A DNA stretch of 39,976 nt. Origin: an uncultured Alkalilimnicola sp. (GTDB lineage: Bacteria > Pseudomonadota > Gammaproteobacteria > Nitrococcales > AK92). The notes below the pieces were generated by a model. That model worked only from the letters and a program-made list of their open reading frames with translations. It was not told where the DNA came from and made no database searches. The stretch covers positions 1 through 39,976 of the forward strand of contig CALGAN010000032.1 of NCBI GenBank assembly GCA_937951875.1, read 5' to 3'. A program made the position numbers and the translations under genes. Positions 25,433-33,505 of the stretch are shown here, in pieces (the stretch's first letter is position 1; each line of letters begins with the position of its first letter).

Positions 25433-25580
25433 CCTGCCGCAACGGCTCTTGCGGGAGCTGCGGCGCATGCGGCGACCGCACCGCGCCTTGGTTAGGCGGC
25501 GCGTCGCCGCGTGAACCGAGGCGCTGCTAGACCGCGAGCGGAGCGCTTGCGCCGATTGGATCGGCGCCGCCCTCGGCCGA

Positions 25581-26348
25581 TCAGGGCAAAGCCTCGCGGT
25601 AGCAATCCAGCTTGGCGCCGCCGCCGTAGTCGAACACGATATGGCCCTTGCCCTTGTGGCCGGTCGGGAAGAAATGGATCGACGCCGACGAGGTCTTCTG
25701 CGGGCCGCTGACGAAGGTGATGCGGTTTTCCTTGGCGTCGTAGCGGTAACGGCCGCTGCCCTTGTTCGCTATGTCGCGGTAATTGCCGTCTTTCTTCAAT
25801 TCGAACTCGGCAATGTAATTCACCTGGCCGTAATCCCAGGTTCTGCAAACCCAGCGTCCGGCCGGATGAGTGGACCACACCTGGCCGGTCGGTGTCGGCG
25901 CCGAGCCACCCGGCGGCGGCGCGGTCACGTCCTTGGTCAGCCAGGAATTCGACGACGGGTCCTTGGTCACCGGGGCGGCCGGGGTGTCGGTGAGCGGGCG
26001 CATGCGCTCCGGCCCGACCCACTCGTCCCAGCGGCTGTCCAGGCCTTCGTAGTGGATCAGATACTGGCCGTTGCGAGCCTCCAGCACCCGCGCCGTCTCC
26101 CAGCGGCCGATCGACAATACCTCGACCAGCTCGCCGACCTTGGGATTGATGGCGGGGCGGTTCTGGGGGGGCGGCGTGGGGGCGAGCGGTTTCGGCAGCT
26201 CGAAATTCTCGCTCCAGTTACCGGTTTTGGGCGCTTCGCTCCAGTTCGAGGTCTTGGGCGCCTCGCTCCAAACCTGGGTTTGCGCGAACGCGGGGAAGGT
26301 CAAGACGGCGAGGGTTGCGATCAGCGGCGCCCGGGAGATTGTTCGCAT
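25581..26348 (-). CDS. Exported protein with Tudor-knot/chromo-barrel domain
   Basis: The 255-residue product has a signal peptide (MRTISRAPLIATLAVLTFPAFAQ), two perfect-like repeats WSEAPKT(S/G)N plus a third degenerate copy (27-53), a Pro-rich linker, and a Tudor-knot-like module at about 70-117 (VGELVEVLSIGRWETARVLE then HYEGLDSRWDEWV). That module is best known from eukaryotic chromatin readers such as MSL3/Esa1. The C-terminal part (about 160-255) is beta-rich with WVCRTWDYGQVNYIAEFEL and a terminal Cys; its fold is not recognised, but it could be a lipocalin-like or DUF barrel. The presence of a signal peptide argues against a nucleic-acid role. GGCGGAAA precedes the ATG. Confidence 0.75.
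   Translation of the reverse strand: MRTISRAPLIATLAVLTFPAFAQTQVWSEAPKTSNWSEAPKTGNWSENFELPKPLAPTPPPQNRPAINPKVGELVEVLSIGRWETARVLEARNGQYLIHYEGLDSRWDEWVGPERMRPLTDTPAAPVTKDPSSNSWLTKDVTAPPPGGSAPTPTGQVWSTHPAGRWVCRTWDYGQVNYIAEFELKKDGNYRDIANKGSGRYRYDAKENRITFVSGPQKTSSASIHFFPTGHKGKGHIVFDYGGGAKLDCYREALP
26190..26270 (-). repeat. Three 27-bp tandem repeats coding WSEAPKTxN
   Basis: Within the Tudor-knot gene, three consecutive 27-base units encode WSEAPKTSN, WSEAPKTGN and WSENFELPK. The first two are near-identical at DNA level; the third is diverged after WSE. Confidence 0.8.
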
Positions 26349-26604
26349 GTTGTTTTTCCGCCCGTGAATCACGTTGTGATAGCAAATATTCTAATTTTTA
26401 CGTATTAGCAATAGATTCCCGGGACTTAGCGTATCGATCCGCGGCGGCGCCTGCTGGGGGAAGGCGTCCGTACCCCGTCGCGCGCCCGACATTGGGCTCG
26501 GCAGCTCGGGCATGTTCGATTTTGCTCCATTGACGCGGGTCAAGTCGTTCTTGGCGCCGGTGGCGACAATCGAGCCATAACAACAACCTATACACGGAGC
26601 ACCC

Positions 26605-27669
26605 ATGGCTGAGGAAACCAACGTCAAGCCCGCTTTTGTCGAGCTTTTGGCCAGTCGTCGTCATGCGGCTGACTTCACGGCCTCCCGTGCCGATTACATG
26701 CTGACGCGGGTGCGTACGCTGGCGCTGGTTCTGGCGGTACTGCTGCCCGCCTGGATTCCCATCGACTACCTGGTTCTGCCGTATATCCAGTTCGTGCCGG
26801 TGGCCGGCTTGCGTCTGGGCGCCGCGGCTCTGGCGTTGGCGGTGTTCTTCTACTCGCCGGCCGGCGGCAGTCTTGGGGGGACGTTGGCGCGGCTGGCGGC
26901 CCTGTTGGCGGTGCCGGCGGCGCTGTATGTCACGGCGCGCCTGACCATGGGCGCTGGCGATGAAATCCTCAAAGGCTACGCCTTCTTCCCAGTGGCGATC
27001 GTCGCCATGCTGGCGATCTTTCCCCTCACGCTGCTGGAGGGGCTGGCGTTCGGGCTGCCGGTGCTGCTCGGCTACGGCGGGCTGGAGGTCGCCCTGGGCT
27101 CGCCGCTCGAGCCGCGCTGGCTGGGCATGCTGTGGCTGCTGTCGCTGGTGCTGCTGATCTCTCTCGGTACCCAGCTCAGCCAGCTGCGCATGCTGCTGGA
27201 TCTGTTCGGTCGCGCCACCCGCGACCCCCTGACCGGTGTGCTCAACCGGCGCAGCCTATCCGAGCGGCTGGAGGCGGAGCACGAGCGTTGGCTGCGTCAT
27301 GCCCGGCCGATGTCGCTGCTGCTGATCCAGCTCGGCGGATTGGAGCAGGTCGCCGCCAAGCACGGGCATTCGGTCGCCAACCGGCTGTTCACGCAGCTGG
27401 CCGAGGCGGTCGCGAAGGTGTTACGGCCCACCGATGTGCTGGGGCGCTGGGACAACGATACGCTGATGGTGGTGCTGCCGGAGACCGACGAGATCGAGGC
27501 CCGCCGCCTGGCGGCGCGGGTGCGCGAAGCCGCCGATCTTGCCACCGTTTCGACCGATGACGGCGCGAAGGTGCGGGGCGAGCCGCGTCTGGCGGTGTCG
27601 GCGCCGACCTCGCAGGAAGGGGTGGACACGCTGCTGGCGCGGCTCGACCGCAAGCTGCGCGCCGCTTGA
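26605..27669 (+). CDS. Membrane protein with degenerate GGDEF domain
   Basis: The 354-residue product has an N-terminal cytosolic segment, about six membrane helices (residues about 35-195) and a GGDEF-fold domain (about 205-354, DPLTGVLNRRSL). The catalytic loop reads DNDTL (283-287) where active enzymes have GG(D/E)EF, and the metal-binding DxD of the FDLDHFK strand is replaced by QLGGLEQ. It should not make cyclic-di-GMP. The inhibitory I-site RxxD is kept as RPTD (274-277) at the standard spacing, as in PelD-type receptors. GGAG lies six bases before the ATG. It is probably a receptor or regulator rather than a cyclase; two active-looking cyclases lie 1.2 kb away. Confidence 0.85.
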   Translation: MAEETNVKPAFVELLASRRHAADFTASRADYMLTRVRTLALVLAVLLPAWIPIDYLVLPYIQFVPVAGLRLGAAALALAVFFYSPAGGSLGGTLARLAALLAVPAALYVTARLTMGAGDEILKGYAFFPVAIVAMLAIFPLTLLEGLAFGLPVLLGYGGLEVALGSPLEPRWLGMLWLLSLVLLISLGTQLSQLRMLLDLFGRATRDPLTGVLNRRSLSERLEAEHERWLRHARPMSLLLIQLGGLEQVAAKHGHSVANRLFTQLAEAVAKVLRPTDVLGRWDNDTLMVVLPETDEIEARRLAARVREAADLATVSTDDGAKVRGEPRLAVSAPTSQEGVDTLLARLDRKLRAA

Positions 27670-27720
27670 GTCAAGCCGCCTCATGGCGGGCGTCCGGGAT
27701 CGGTTCCGGACGACAAATAA

Positions 27721-27744
27721 AGAGGGCCGCGTTCGCGGCCCTCT
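27721..27744. terminator. Bidirectional terminator
   Basis: AGAGGGCCGC and GCGGCCCTCT form a perfect 10-bp stem with a GTTC loop. On the minus strand the stem is followed by TTTATTTG; on the plus strand by TCGTGC. It ends the minus-strand small exported protein gene and probably also the GGDEF-like gene. Confidence 0.85.
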
Positions 27745-27766
27745 TCGTGCAGCTCGGCTTGGACCG

Positions 27767-28117
27767 TTAGCTGTTCGGCGTGGTGTCGGCGGTCACGGTC
27801 GAGCGCTGGATGTGATCCCAGTCGACCAGCAGCTGGCGCACCGGGTCGAGCGGCTTGAGGTCGGCGTCGTGCACCACGAACTGCTCTCGCACCTGGGTGG
27901 TGGCGCCAGGGACCGGGATGCCGTTGGCGATCATCACGGCCTCGACGTCATTGCGCGGCTGCACCGGGGTCACGGTGACCATCTTGGCCGGCGCCTTGTC
28001 GGCGGCGGGCAGGTAGCCCCACTCCACCAACAGCTGCTCGGGCGTCTCGGCGGCGTTGGCCAGCGCGGAGCCGGCGGTGAGAACGGTAGCCAGAGCCAGC
28101 GCGATCTTCTTGTTCAT
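27767..28117 (-). CDS. Small exported protein of unknown function
   Basis: A 116-residue product with a clear Sec signal (MNKKIALALATVLTAGSALANA), leaving a soluble, Pro/Val/Asp-rich domain. It contains two similar LLV(E/D)W segments (residues about 29-33 and 95-99: PEQLLVEWGY and VRQLLVDWDH), suggesting an internal duplication or amphipathic pair. No family is recognised. GGGAG lies about ten bases before the ATG. It is separated from the divergent PACE-type gene by an unusually AT-rich 326-base region holding inverted repeats, and is followed by a strong terminator. Confidence 0.7.
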   Translation of the reverse strand: MNKKIALALATVLTAGSALANAAETPEQLLVEWGYLPAADKAPAKMVTVTPVQPRNDVEAVMIANGIPVPGATTQVREQFVVHDADLKPLDPVRQLLVDWDHIQRSTVTADTTPNS

Positions 28118-28168
28118 GGTCTCAATCTCCCAATGAAGGCCCCGTCAGGGGTTCTGCTGTCAGACCAG

Positions 28169-28219
28169 ACAGACCGGTCTGTTCGTGAGGCTTATTGAAT
28201 CACGTACGTACCGGTCTGT
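28169..28219. promoter_or_regulatory. Candidate TetR/NemR-type operator pair
   Basis: ACAGACCGGTCTGT (28169-28182) is a perfect 14-bp palindrome, and ACCGGTCTGT recurs at 28210-28219. The AGACCGGTCT core resembles operators of NemR/TetR-family repressors. It lies 52 bases upstream of the small exported protein gene and about 260 before the PACE-type gene. No tetR gene is within the window. Confidence 0.5.
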
Positions 28220-28316
28220 CTAGTTGCTTTTGGGCGATATTTTCTAACTGTTGAAAAACCAAGAAGATTAAAATTTCTATTAATTACATGATGTTATATA
28301 AACACAATAAGACATA

Positions 28317-28335
28317 GAGATAGATTTTCTATCTC
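28317..28335. repeat. Perfect 8-bp inverted repeat
   Basis: GAGATAGA and TCTATCTC flank a TTT loop, in the AT-rich part of the divergent region, about 110 bases before the PACE-type gene. It could be an operator or an RNA hairpin. Confidence 0.5.
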
Positions 28336-28443
28336 AAGTCCAGCGCCGCAGGACAAGGTGAGAGCGCTGGCTGTCAGGGGCTCTTGCGCTGCCGCCGAGC
28401 ATCCTGGTGTAGTTACCGGGTTTTTGAGCGCTCGAGGTGTCGC

Positions 28444-28887
28444 GTGCAGGGTGTGAAGAGAAGAGTGGTTTACGTCGCGCTGTACGAGACCATCGCGGTA
28501 TCGCTGCTCGGACCGAGCTTGGCGGCGCTGTCCGGGCGCACTTGGTTCCAGGGTGGAACGTTGGCCGTGGCCTGCTCGGTGGTGGCGGTGCTCTGGAATC
28601 TGACCTACAACACACTGTTCGAGGCCTGGGAAGCGCGTCAGTCTGTCCGCGGCCGCAGCGTGGCGCGCCGCGTCGCCCACGCCGTGGGTTTCGAGTGCGG
28701 GCTGATACTCATGCTCGTGCCGCTGTTCTCCTGGTGGTTGGAGGTCAGCCTTTGGCAGGCGCTGCTGATGAACATCGGCATGAGCATGTTCTTCGTGGTC
28801 TACACCTACGTGTTCAGCTGGACCTTCGATCGGCTGTTCGGCTTGCCGGCCTCGGCCTTGCCGGTCGACGCCGAAGCCGGCGTCTAG
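28444..28887 (+). CDS. PACE-family multidrug efflux transporter (AceI-like)
   Basis: The 147-residue protein has four membrane helices arranged as two bacterial transmembrane pair units: RRVVYVALYETIAVSLLGPSL followed by VVAVLWNLTYNTLFEAWE, and RRVAHAVGFECGLILMLVPL followed by SMFFVVYTYVFSWTFDRLF. The conserved acidic residue of helix 1 (YETIAV) matches the functional Glu of AceI, which exports chlorhexidine and short-chain diamines. The GTG at 28444 has GAGG seven bases upstream; a GTG at 28453 is also in frame. It runs convergent with the diguanylate cyclase gene. Confidence 0.85.
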   Translation: MQGVKRRVVYVALYETIAVSLLGPSLAALSGRTWFQGGTLAVACSVVAVLWNLTYNTLFEAWEARQSVRGRSVARRVAHAVGFECGLILMLVPLFSWWLEVSLWQALLMNIGMSMFFVVYTYVFSWTFDRLFGLPASALPVDAEAGV

Positions 28888-28912
28888 ACGCCTTTCGCGC
28901 GGTCGCCCGCCT

Positions 28913-30088
28913 TCAGGTGAGTTGCACGCGGTTGCGCCCGGCCTCCTTGCCGGCATAGAGCGCGTGGTCGGCGCGCTGAATCAGATCGTCGATCTGCCGG
29001 TCGCCCGGCCGGAGCTCGGTGACGCCGATGGTGGTGGATACCCGGAAGCGCTGGCCGCCCTCGACGATCTCGGTGGCCGCCAGGCGGGCCCGGATGCGCT
29101 CCGCCGCCGCTTTCGCGTTCTCTGCCGTGGTGTTCGGCAGCAGTACCACGAATTCCTCGCCTCCCAGCCGACCGAGAACGTCGGTCTCCCGCAGTTCGCT
29201 GCGGCATATGTCCGCTATGGTCCTGAGCGCGGTGTCGCCGGCGGCGTGGCCATAGGTGTCGTTGATGCGCTTGAAGTGATCCAGGTCGAGCAGGCACAGC
29301 GCCAGCGGCTGCCGATACCGTAGCGCCCGTTCGAACTCGCGCTGGAACAGCGGCAGATAGTGGCGCCGGTTGAAGACGCCGGTAAGCGGGTCGGTGGCGG
29401 CGGTGCGCCGCAGCTCGGTCTCGAGTTGCTTGCGGCGGCTCAGCTCCCGCTCGGCATGCTCGAGCGCCGCGAAAGCCTCGCGACTGGCGATCTGGATGCG
29501 GTGCGCGGCGATGAAACCGACGCCGGCCGGCAGCGCCAGGATCATCCCAAACACCGTCATGCGCGCGGGCGTGGTTTCCGGCACCACCAGATAGGTGCAG
29601 ACCATATACACGGCGATGGCCGCGATCGAGACCAGCGTTCCCGTGCCCAGCCGCTCGGGCAGCACGATGAACGTGCCCAACAGCGCCGCCATGAAGATGG
29701 TGGTGGTCCACGGCAGGTTGTCGGTGGACATGAGAAAGGAAAGCGTCGCTACGAAAGCTACGGTCACCGGCATCAGCACCGCCGCCAGCGGCCAGGCCGG
29801 AATGCCGCCGGCGGTCTGGCGCAGATGGGCGGCGCATGCCAGCAGCAGCGCCACGGCGGCGCAGCGTGCCGTCGTCAGGATCAGGAACGTGCCGCTCAGC
29901 CCGAAGGTGTGGTAGTCGTGGATCCCGAACAACAGCAGCAGCGCCGCCCAGACGAGGAAAAACTTGCTCAGGCGCTTCCGTACCGCCGGCGCCACGCGGG
30001 CGCGGAAACGGTGCTCGAGGTCGGCATCGGCGAATTCGCCAAGCCAGAAGGTGAGTTGGTAGTGGGGACGTTCGACGGTGGTCGCCAT
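28913..30088 (-). CDS. Membrane diguanylate cyclase (GGEEF)
   Basis: The 391-residue product has a cytosolic N-terminal segment with the motif LTFWLGEFADADLEHRFRA, six membrane helices (about 40-210), a linker coiled coil and a GGDEF domain (DPLTGVFNRRHY). Active site GGEEF is at 309-313, the metal site FDLDHFK is replaced by LDLDHFKRIND with both Asp present, and the I-site RETD lies at 300-303. It should make cyclic-di-GMP from two GTP. It is a paralog of the next gene upstream, 28 bases away, and both are on one transcript. The membrane sensor part matches no named family and may detect membrane or small ligands. Confidence 0.93.
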   Translation of the reverse strand: MATTVERPHYQLTFWLGEFADADLEHRFRARVAPAVRKRLSKFFLVWAALLLLFGIHDYHTFGLSGTFLILTTARCAAVALLLACAAHLRQTAGGIPAWPLAAVLMPVTVAFVATLSFLMSTDNLPWTTTIFMAALLGTFIVLPERLGTGTLVSIAAIAVYMVCTYLVVPETTPARMTVFGMILALPAGVGFIAAHRIQIASREAFAALEHAERELSRRKQLETELRRTAATDPLTGVFNRRHYLPLFQREFERALRYRQPLALCLLDLDHFKRINDTYGHAAGDTALRTIADICRSELRETDVLGRLGGEEFVVLLPNTTAENAKAAAERIRARLAATEIVEGGQRFRVSTTIGVTELRPGDRQIDDLIQRADHALYAGKEAGRNRVQLT

Positions 30089-30116
30089 AGCGGTATCGTC
30101 CGTTTCGTTGCGCGCC

Positions 30117-31286
30117 TTAGCCGATGCTGCAGACCCGGTTGCGGCCCGTGCGCTTGCCGTCGAGCAGGGCTTGGTCCGCTCGTCGCAGGAGGTCCGCGAG
30201 AGTGGTGTCGGTGGGCAGCAGTTCGGTCACGCCAAAGGTGGCCGTGAGCGTGAGCCGCTGGCCGCTGACGGTGACCGAGGCCTCGGCTAGGCGCTGACGC
30301 AGGCGTTCGGCGACCACCATGGCCTGGCTGCGGTTGGTGTCCGGCAGCAGTATCACGAACTCTTCCCCGCCCAGGCGGCCGAGCAGATCGGTGGCGCGCA
30401 GCTCCGATCGGCAGATGTCGGCGGTCGCCTGCAGCGCGGCGTCGCCGGCGGCGTGGCCGTAGGTGTCGTTGATGCGCTTGAAGTGATCCAAGTCGAACAG
30501 GCATAGCGCCAGCGGCCGCCCCTGGCGGCGCGCCCGCGCCAGCTCGGTCTGGAACACCGTTTCGTAATGGCGGCGGGTGCTGGCGCCGGTCAGCGGATCG
30601 ATCGCCGCCTGCTGGCGCAGTTCGGCTTCCAGCTCGGCGCTGCGGGTGATCTCGGCGCGGGCTTGCTCCAGCGCGGCGAATTCCGCTCGCCGCACCGCCT
30701 GGAAGCGGTAGGCGGCGATAAAACCGCAGCTTACCGGTAGCAGCAGGATCAGGCTCAGAATTGTCAGGCGGTAAGGGGTAGTAGTCGGCACCGCATGAGC
30801 CGCCAGCAGCACCATGGCGGCGATCACGTACAGTCCCACCAGGCCGGCCAGCAAGGGGCGGTTCGGCAGCATCACGAACATGCCGAACAACATGATCGAT
30901 ATCACCGCGACCAGCCAGGGAATGTTCTCGGGCGGCGTGGCCCGGTAAGCCCACAGGAACAGCGTGAAGGCGAGCAGCGTCAGGCCCGTCATCAACCGAC
31001 CTTCGACGGCGGCCAACGGGTGGCGGCGGAACCAGAGCCAGCTGCCGATCAGCATGAGAATGGTGGCGAAGCGCATGCCCAGGCTGGCGTACAGCGCCCG
31101 CCCGTTGCCGTAGGTGACGAAGTCGGCGGGAATGAACAGGATCAGCAGGATGCCCCAGACGGTCAGCGCCCGCCGTGCCTGCCGGCTGGTCTCGGGAGCG
31201 GCGTATGCGCGGTAGCGCGTTTCCATTGCCGGGTCAGCGAACTCGCCACTTAGGAACGCTATGCGGTAGGAGGCGTTTGACATCAT
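30117..31286 (-). CDS. Membrane diguanylate cyclase (GGEEF), tandem paralog
   Basis: A 389-residue paralog of the downstream gene with the same layout: N-terminal IAFLSGEFADPAMETRYRA, six membrane helices (about 40-210), and a GGDEF domain with FDLDHFKRINDTYGH, I-site RATD and GGEEF at about 308-312. The catalytic and feedback sites are intact, so it should synthesise cyclic-di-GMP. The two cyclase domains share long identical blocks, pointing to a local duplication. A GGGGGAG ribosome site precedes the double ATG at 31284-31286. Two perfect inverted repeats lie 40-66 bases upstream and may control the pair. Confidence 0.93.
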   Translation of the reverse strand: MMSNASYRIAFLSGEFADPAMETRYRAYAAPETSRQARRALTVWGILLILFIPADFVTYGNGRALYASLGMRFATILMLIGSWLWFRRHPLAAVEGRLMTGLTLLAFTLFLWAYRATPPENIPWLVAVISIMLFGMFVMLPNRPLLAGLVGLYVIAAMVLLAAHAVPTTTPYRLTILSLILLLPVSCGFIAAYRFQAVRRAEFAALEQARAEITRSAELEAELRQQAAIDPLTGASTRRHYETVFQTELARARRQGRPLALCLFDLDHFKRINDTYGHAAGDAALQATADICRSELRATDLLGRLGGEEFVILLPDTNRSQAMVVAERLRQRLAEASVTVSGQRLTLTATFGVTELLPTDTTLADLLRRADQALLDGKRTGRNRVCSIG

Positions 31287-31325
31287 GACGGTTCAGCTCC
31301 CCCGGCTCGACCCTTATAGGTTTCT

Positions 31326-31352
31326 TATTAGTTCTAATACGATCGTTCGATC
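31326..31352. promoter_or_regulatory. Paired inverted repeats upstream of the cyclase operon
   Basis: TATTAG-TT-CTAATA (31326-31339) and GATCG-TT-CGATC (31341-31352) are adjacent perfect inverted repeats with the same two-base centre, their centres 14 bases apart. They stand in a local AT-rich patch 40 bases upstream of the cyclase start and could bind a regulator. Confidence 0.45.
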
Positions 31353-31582
31353 AATAGCACAGGAACGACCTTTCGGATACTGGGTGACGGTGCGGTGCAA
31401 AAAACGCCGTTGACGCGGAGGGGGGCCGCGTCGCCATCTGAGCTGGACGATGGGCGCGGTGGTTGCCCGGCCCGCACGTGGGCAGATCACGAGCAATCAA
31501 TGACACGCCGTCGTTGCGGCGTTTTCCCGGAACGGGAATAGGGGAGGGCTGACGCGCGGGTTGCCGTGCGTCGAAGCAGCAT

Positions 31583-32719
31583 TTACCGCTCAGGCGCGCC
31601 GGGGCTAGAGCACGAGCCGGCCTCGGCGGTCGCCAGCGGCTTGGGAGCTTGCAGGCGGTCCTTCCAGCGATTGAGGGCGGCGAACACGAACAGCGAGACA
31701 TAGCCGACCGCCAGCATCGCCAGACCCAGCGGCCCTTCCAGCGGCCCGTCTTCGTCCACCAGGCACAGCATGAGCAACACGATCAGGGCGTGGCCGCAGA
31801 ACACCCACAGCGACGATTGTCCCAGCCGCGCCAGCGGTCCGGCGGACCAGGCCTGGATGCGGCTGTTCAGGCCCATCAGCAGCATGGTCAGCACGGCGAC
31901 GTTGAGCAGCCGGATCGGGCCGAGGCTCCATTTGTCGACCAGGAACATCGCGCCGACCGTCTCCAGACCGCCATGCGGGCCGCCGAGATAGCGCCACGCG
32001 CCGAACGCCACGGCCAGCACTACCGTCAGTGCGAATACCCGGTCGGACAGCGGCGGCCTGTCGATCGGCCGCGCCGCCAGCGCCAGGCCGCAGATCCACA
32101 GGAACTGCCAGCCGAGCAGATCGAAAGCACCGGTGAACAGCTCCTCCAGCCCGAGCGCCGGCAGCAGCGCCGTTTCCAGCGCGCGCCGCACGCCGAACTG
32201 CGCGACCAGCCACAGCGCGCCGCTGAGCGACAGCACCGCGCCCCAGCTCCAGCGCCGGGCGAGGTAGTACGCCAGCGGCGTCAGCAGCAGGAAGTTCACG
32301 TACATCGGCAGGATGTCGAGCAGCGCCGGCCGATACAGCAAGGCGACGCCGGTAAGGATCGCCGTCAGCGGCGACTCCAGATAGAAAATCAGCAGGCCCT
32401 TGACCGCCGGCCGGTCGAACGCCACCGCCACCCAGGCGATCGCGGAGAAAGCGAAGGCCAGCAGGGCCAAGTGATAGAGGTAGAGGCGGAAGGTGCGCTT
32501 GAGCAGCGCGCGCAGCGCCGGGCGCGGGCCCAGCCGCTGACGCTGGTGCAGGTACACCCGGCCGGCCAGGAAGGCCGAGAGCAGCACGAACCCTTCCGCG
32601 GCCGAGACGAAGCCGACCGGCTGCTGGAACACCTCCGACCAGCGGGTAGGCAGGTGGGTCATGGTCATGACCAGCAGGAACGCGCCACGCAGAACGTCCA
32701 GTTCGGTCCTTCTCTCCAC
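31583..32719 (-). CDS. OpgC-domain membrane protein
   Basis: The product has 378 residues from the GTG at 32719, which follows GAGG by seven bases; a frame open to 32833 starts only at TTG and is unlikely. It begins RTELDVLRGAFLLVMTMTHLP, the opening of OpgC-type acyltransferases, and continues with FVSAAEGFVLLSAFLAGRVY and about ten membrane helices. The LPMYVNFLLLTPLAYY segment and the length (E. coli OpgC is about 385) also fit. OpgC adds succinyl groups to osmoregulated periplasmic glucans. No opgG/H is nearby, so the substrate may differ. Confidence 0.88.
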   Translation of the reverse strand: MERRTELDVLRGAFLLVMTMTHLPTRWSEVFQQPVGFVSAAEGFVLLSAFLAGRVYLHQRQRLGPRPALRALLKRTFRLYLYHLALLAFAFSAIAWVAVAFDRPAVKGLLIFYLESPLTAILTGVALLYRPALLDILPMYVNFLLLTPLAYYLARRWSWGAVLSLSGALWLVAQFGVRRALETALLPALGLEELFTGAFDLLGWQFLWICGLALAARPIDRPPLSDRVFALTVVLAVAFGAWRYLGGPHGGLETVGAMFLVDKWSLGPIRLLNVAVLTMLLMGLNSRIQAWSAGPLARLGQSSLWVFCGHALIVLLMLCLVDEDGPLEGPLGLAMLAVGYVSLFVFAALNRWKDRLQAPKPLATAEAGSCSSPGAPER

Positions 32720-32885
32720 CCGGCTACCTCGTCGTTGGGATGTGTGGTCACGATTCGACGTGCCGCGGGGCGGCGGCCGATCAATGGCGGGCGGCGCGTG
32801 TCGTGCCGCTCGGGAATCGTGGTCGGCGGCCAAAGTTAGGTCATTCCACGCCGCATTTCAAAACCTGTCGGGCTGCGGCGACAGT

Positions 32886-33350
32886 TCATTCCTTGCGGAT
32901 TACGCTGATGCGGCCGTCCACTTCCAGCACCGCCAGCTTGACCCGTGCCATATCCTCGATGCCCTGTTCGCGCAGGCTGGCGGCGAGTTCCTGCTCGGTC
33001 ACCTTCTCCTTGCGCAGATTGCGCCGGATCAGCATGCCGTCGCGTACTAGCACGGTGGGCGAGTCCTGGATGATGTGGCGCGTCTTCGGGAAGTAGTACT
33101 CCAGCAGGTCGAACGCGTAGTCCCATAGCAGGACGACCAGCAGCAGGAGCAGGATGTCCGGTATCGACCGGGAACCGCCCAGCACCGCCGCGGCCGCTAG
33201 GTTGCCGATCATCACCAGCGCGATGATGTCGTTCGGTGCCAGGTTGCCGGCGTTGCGTTTAGGAATGATCCGCAGCACGCAGGCCACCGCCAGATAGGCC
33301 AGCGAGCCGCGCGCGACGATTTCCCACAGAGGCGTTTCGAGCGAGAACAT
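32886..33350 (-). CDS. DUF421 family membrane protein
   Basis: The 154-residue product has three membrane helices (about 10-95: ARGSLAYLAVACVLRII, NDIIALVMIGNLAAAAVLG, DILLLLLVVLLWDYAFDLL) followed by a cytosolic alpha/beta tail (TVLVRDGMLIRRNLRKEKVTEQEL, ending in a DGRISVI strand). This matches the DUF421/YetF family, whose function is unknown. GGATTAGG precedes the ATG. An open frame reaches 33614 but has no sign of being used. It stands between the OpgC-like gene and a large lipoprotein gene, all on the same strand with wide gaps. Confidence 0.87.
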   Translation of the reverse strand: MFSLETPLWEIVARGSLAYLAVACVLRIIPKRNAGNLAPNDIIALVMIGNLAAAAVLGGSRSIPDILLLLLVVLLWDYAFDLLEYYFPKTRHIIQDSPTVLVRDGMLIRRNLRKEKVTEQELAASLREQGIEDMARVKLAVLEVDGRISVIRKE

Positions 33351-33505
33351 CCTAATCCGTCGGTGCAGTCCGCCAGGGACGGTGACGGCGGATGCATCCA
33401 CGCCATAGATGGGCTTCGCCAGGATATTGGGCAAGCCTTGGAAAGGCGGGAGGGGCGGAGGCTGTGCTGGCCTCGACCGGCACGGCCTCCGCGGGTGAAG
33501 GGACG

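Larger units (their letters stand above)
28118..28443. other. AT-rich divergent intergenic region
   Basis: This 326-base gap lies between two divergent genes. From about 28230 to 28340 it is far richer in A and T than the rest of the window. It contains a TetR-type palindrome at 28169-28182, a second copy of its right half at 28210-28219, the palindrome ACGTACGT at 28202-28209 and the hairpin at 28317-28335. No gene was seen. Confidence 0.6.

Noticed and set aside
32720..32833. Longer start for the OpgC-like protein
   Set aside because: The frame begins at TTG without a ribosome site, while GTG 32719 has GAGG at seven bases and gives the standard N-terminus.
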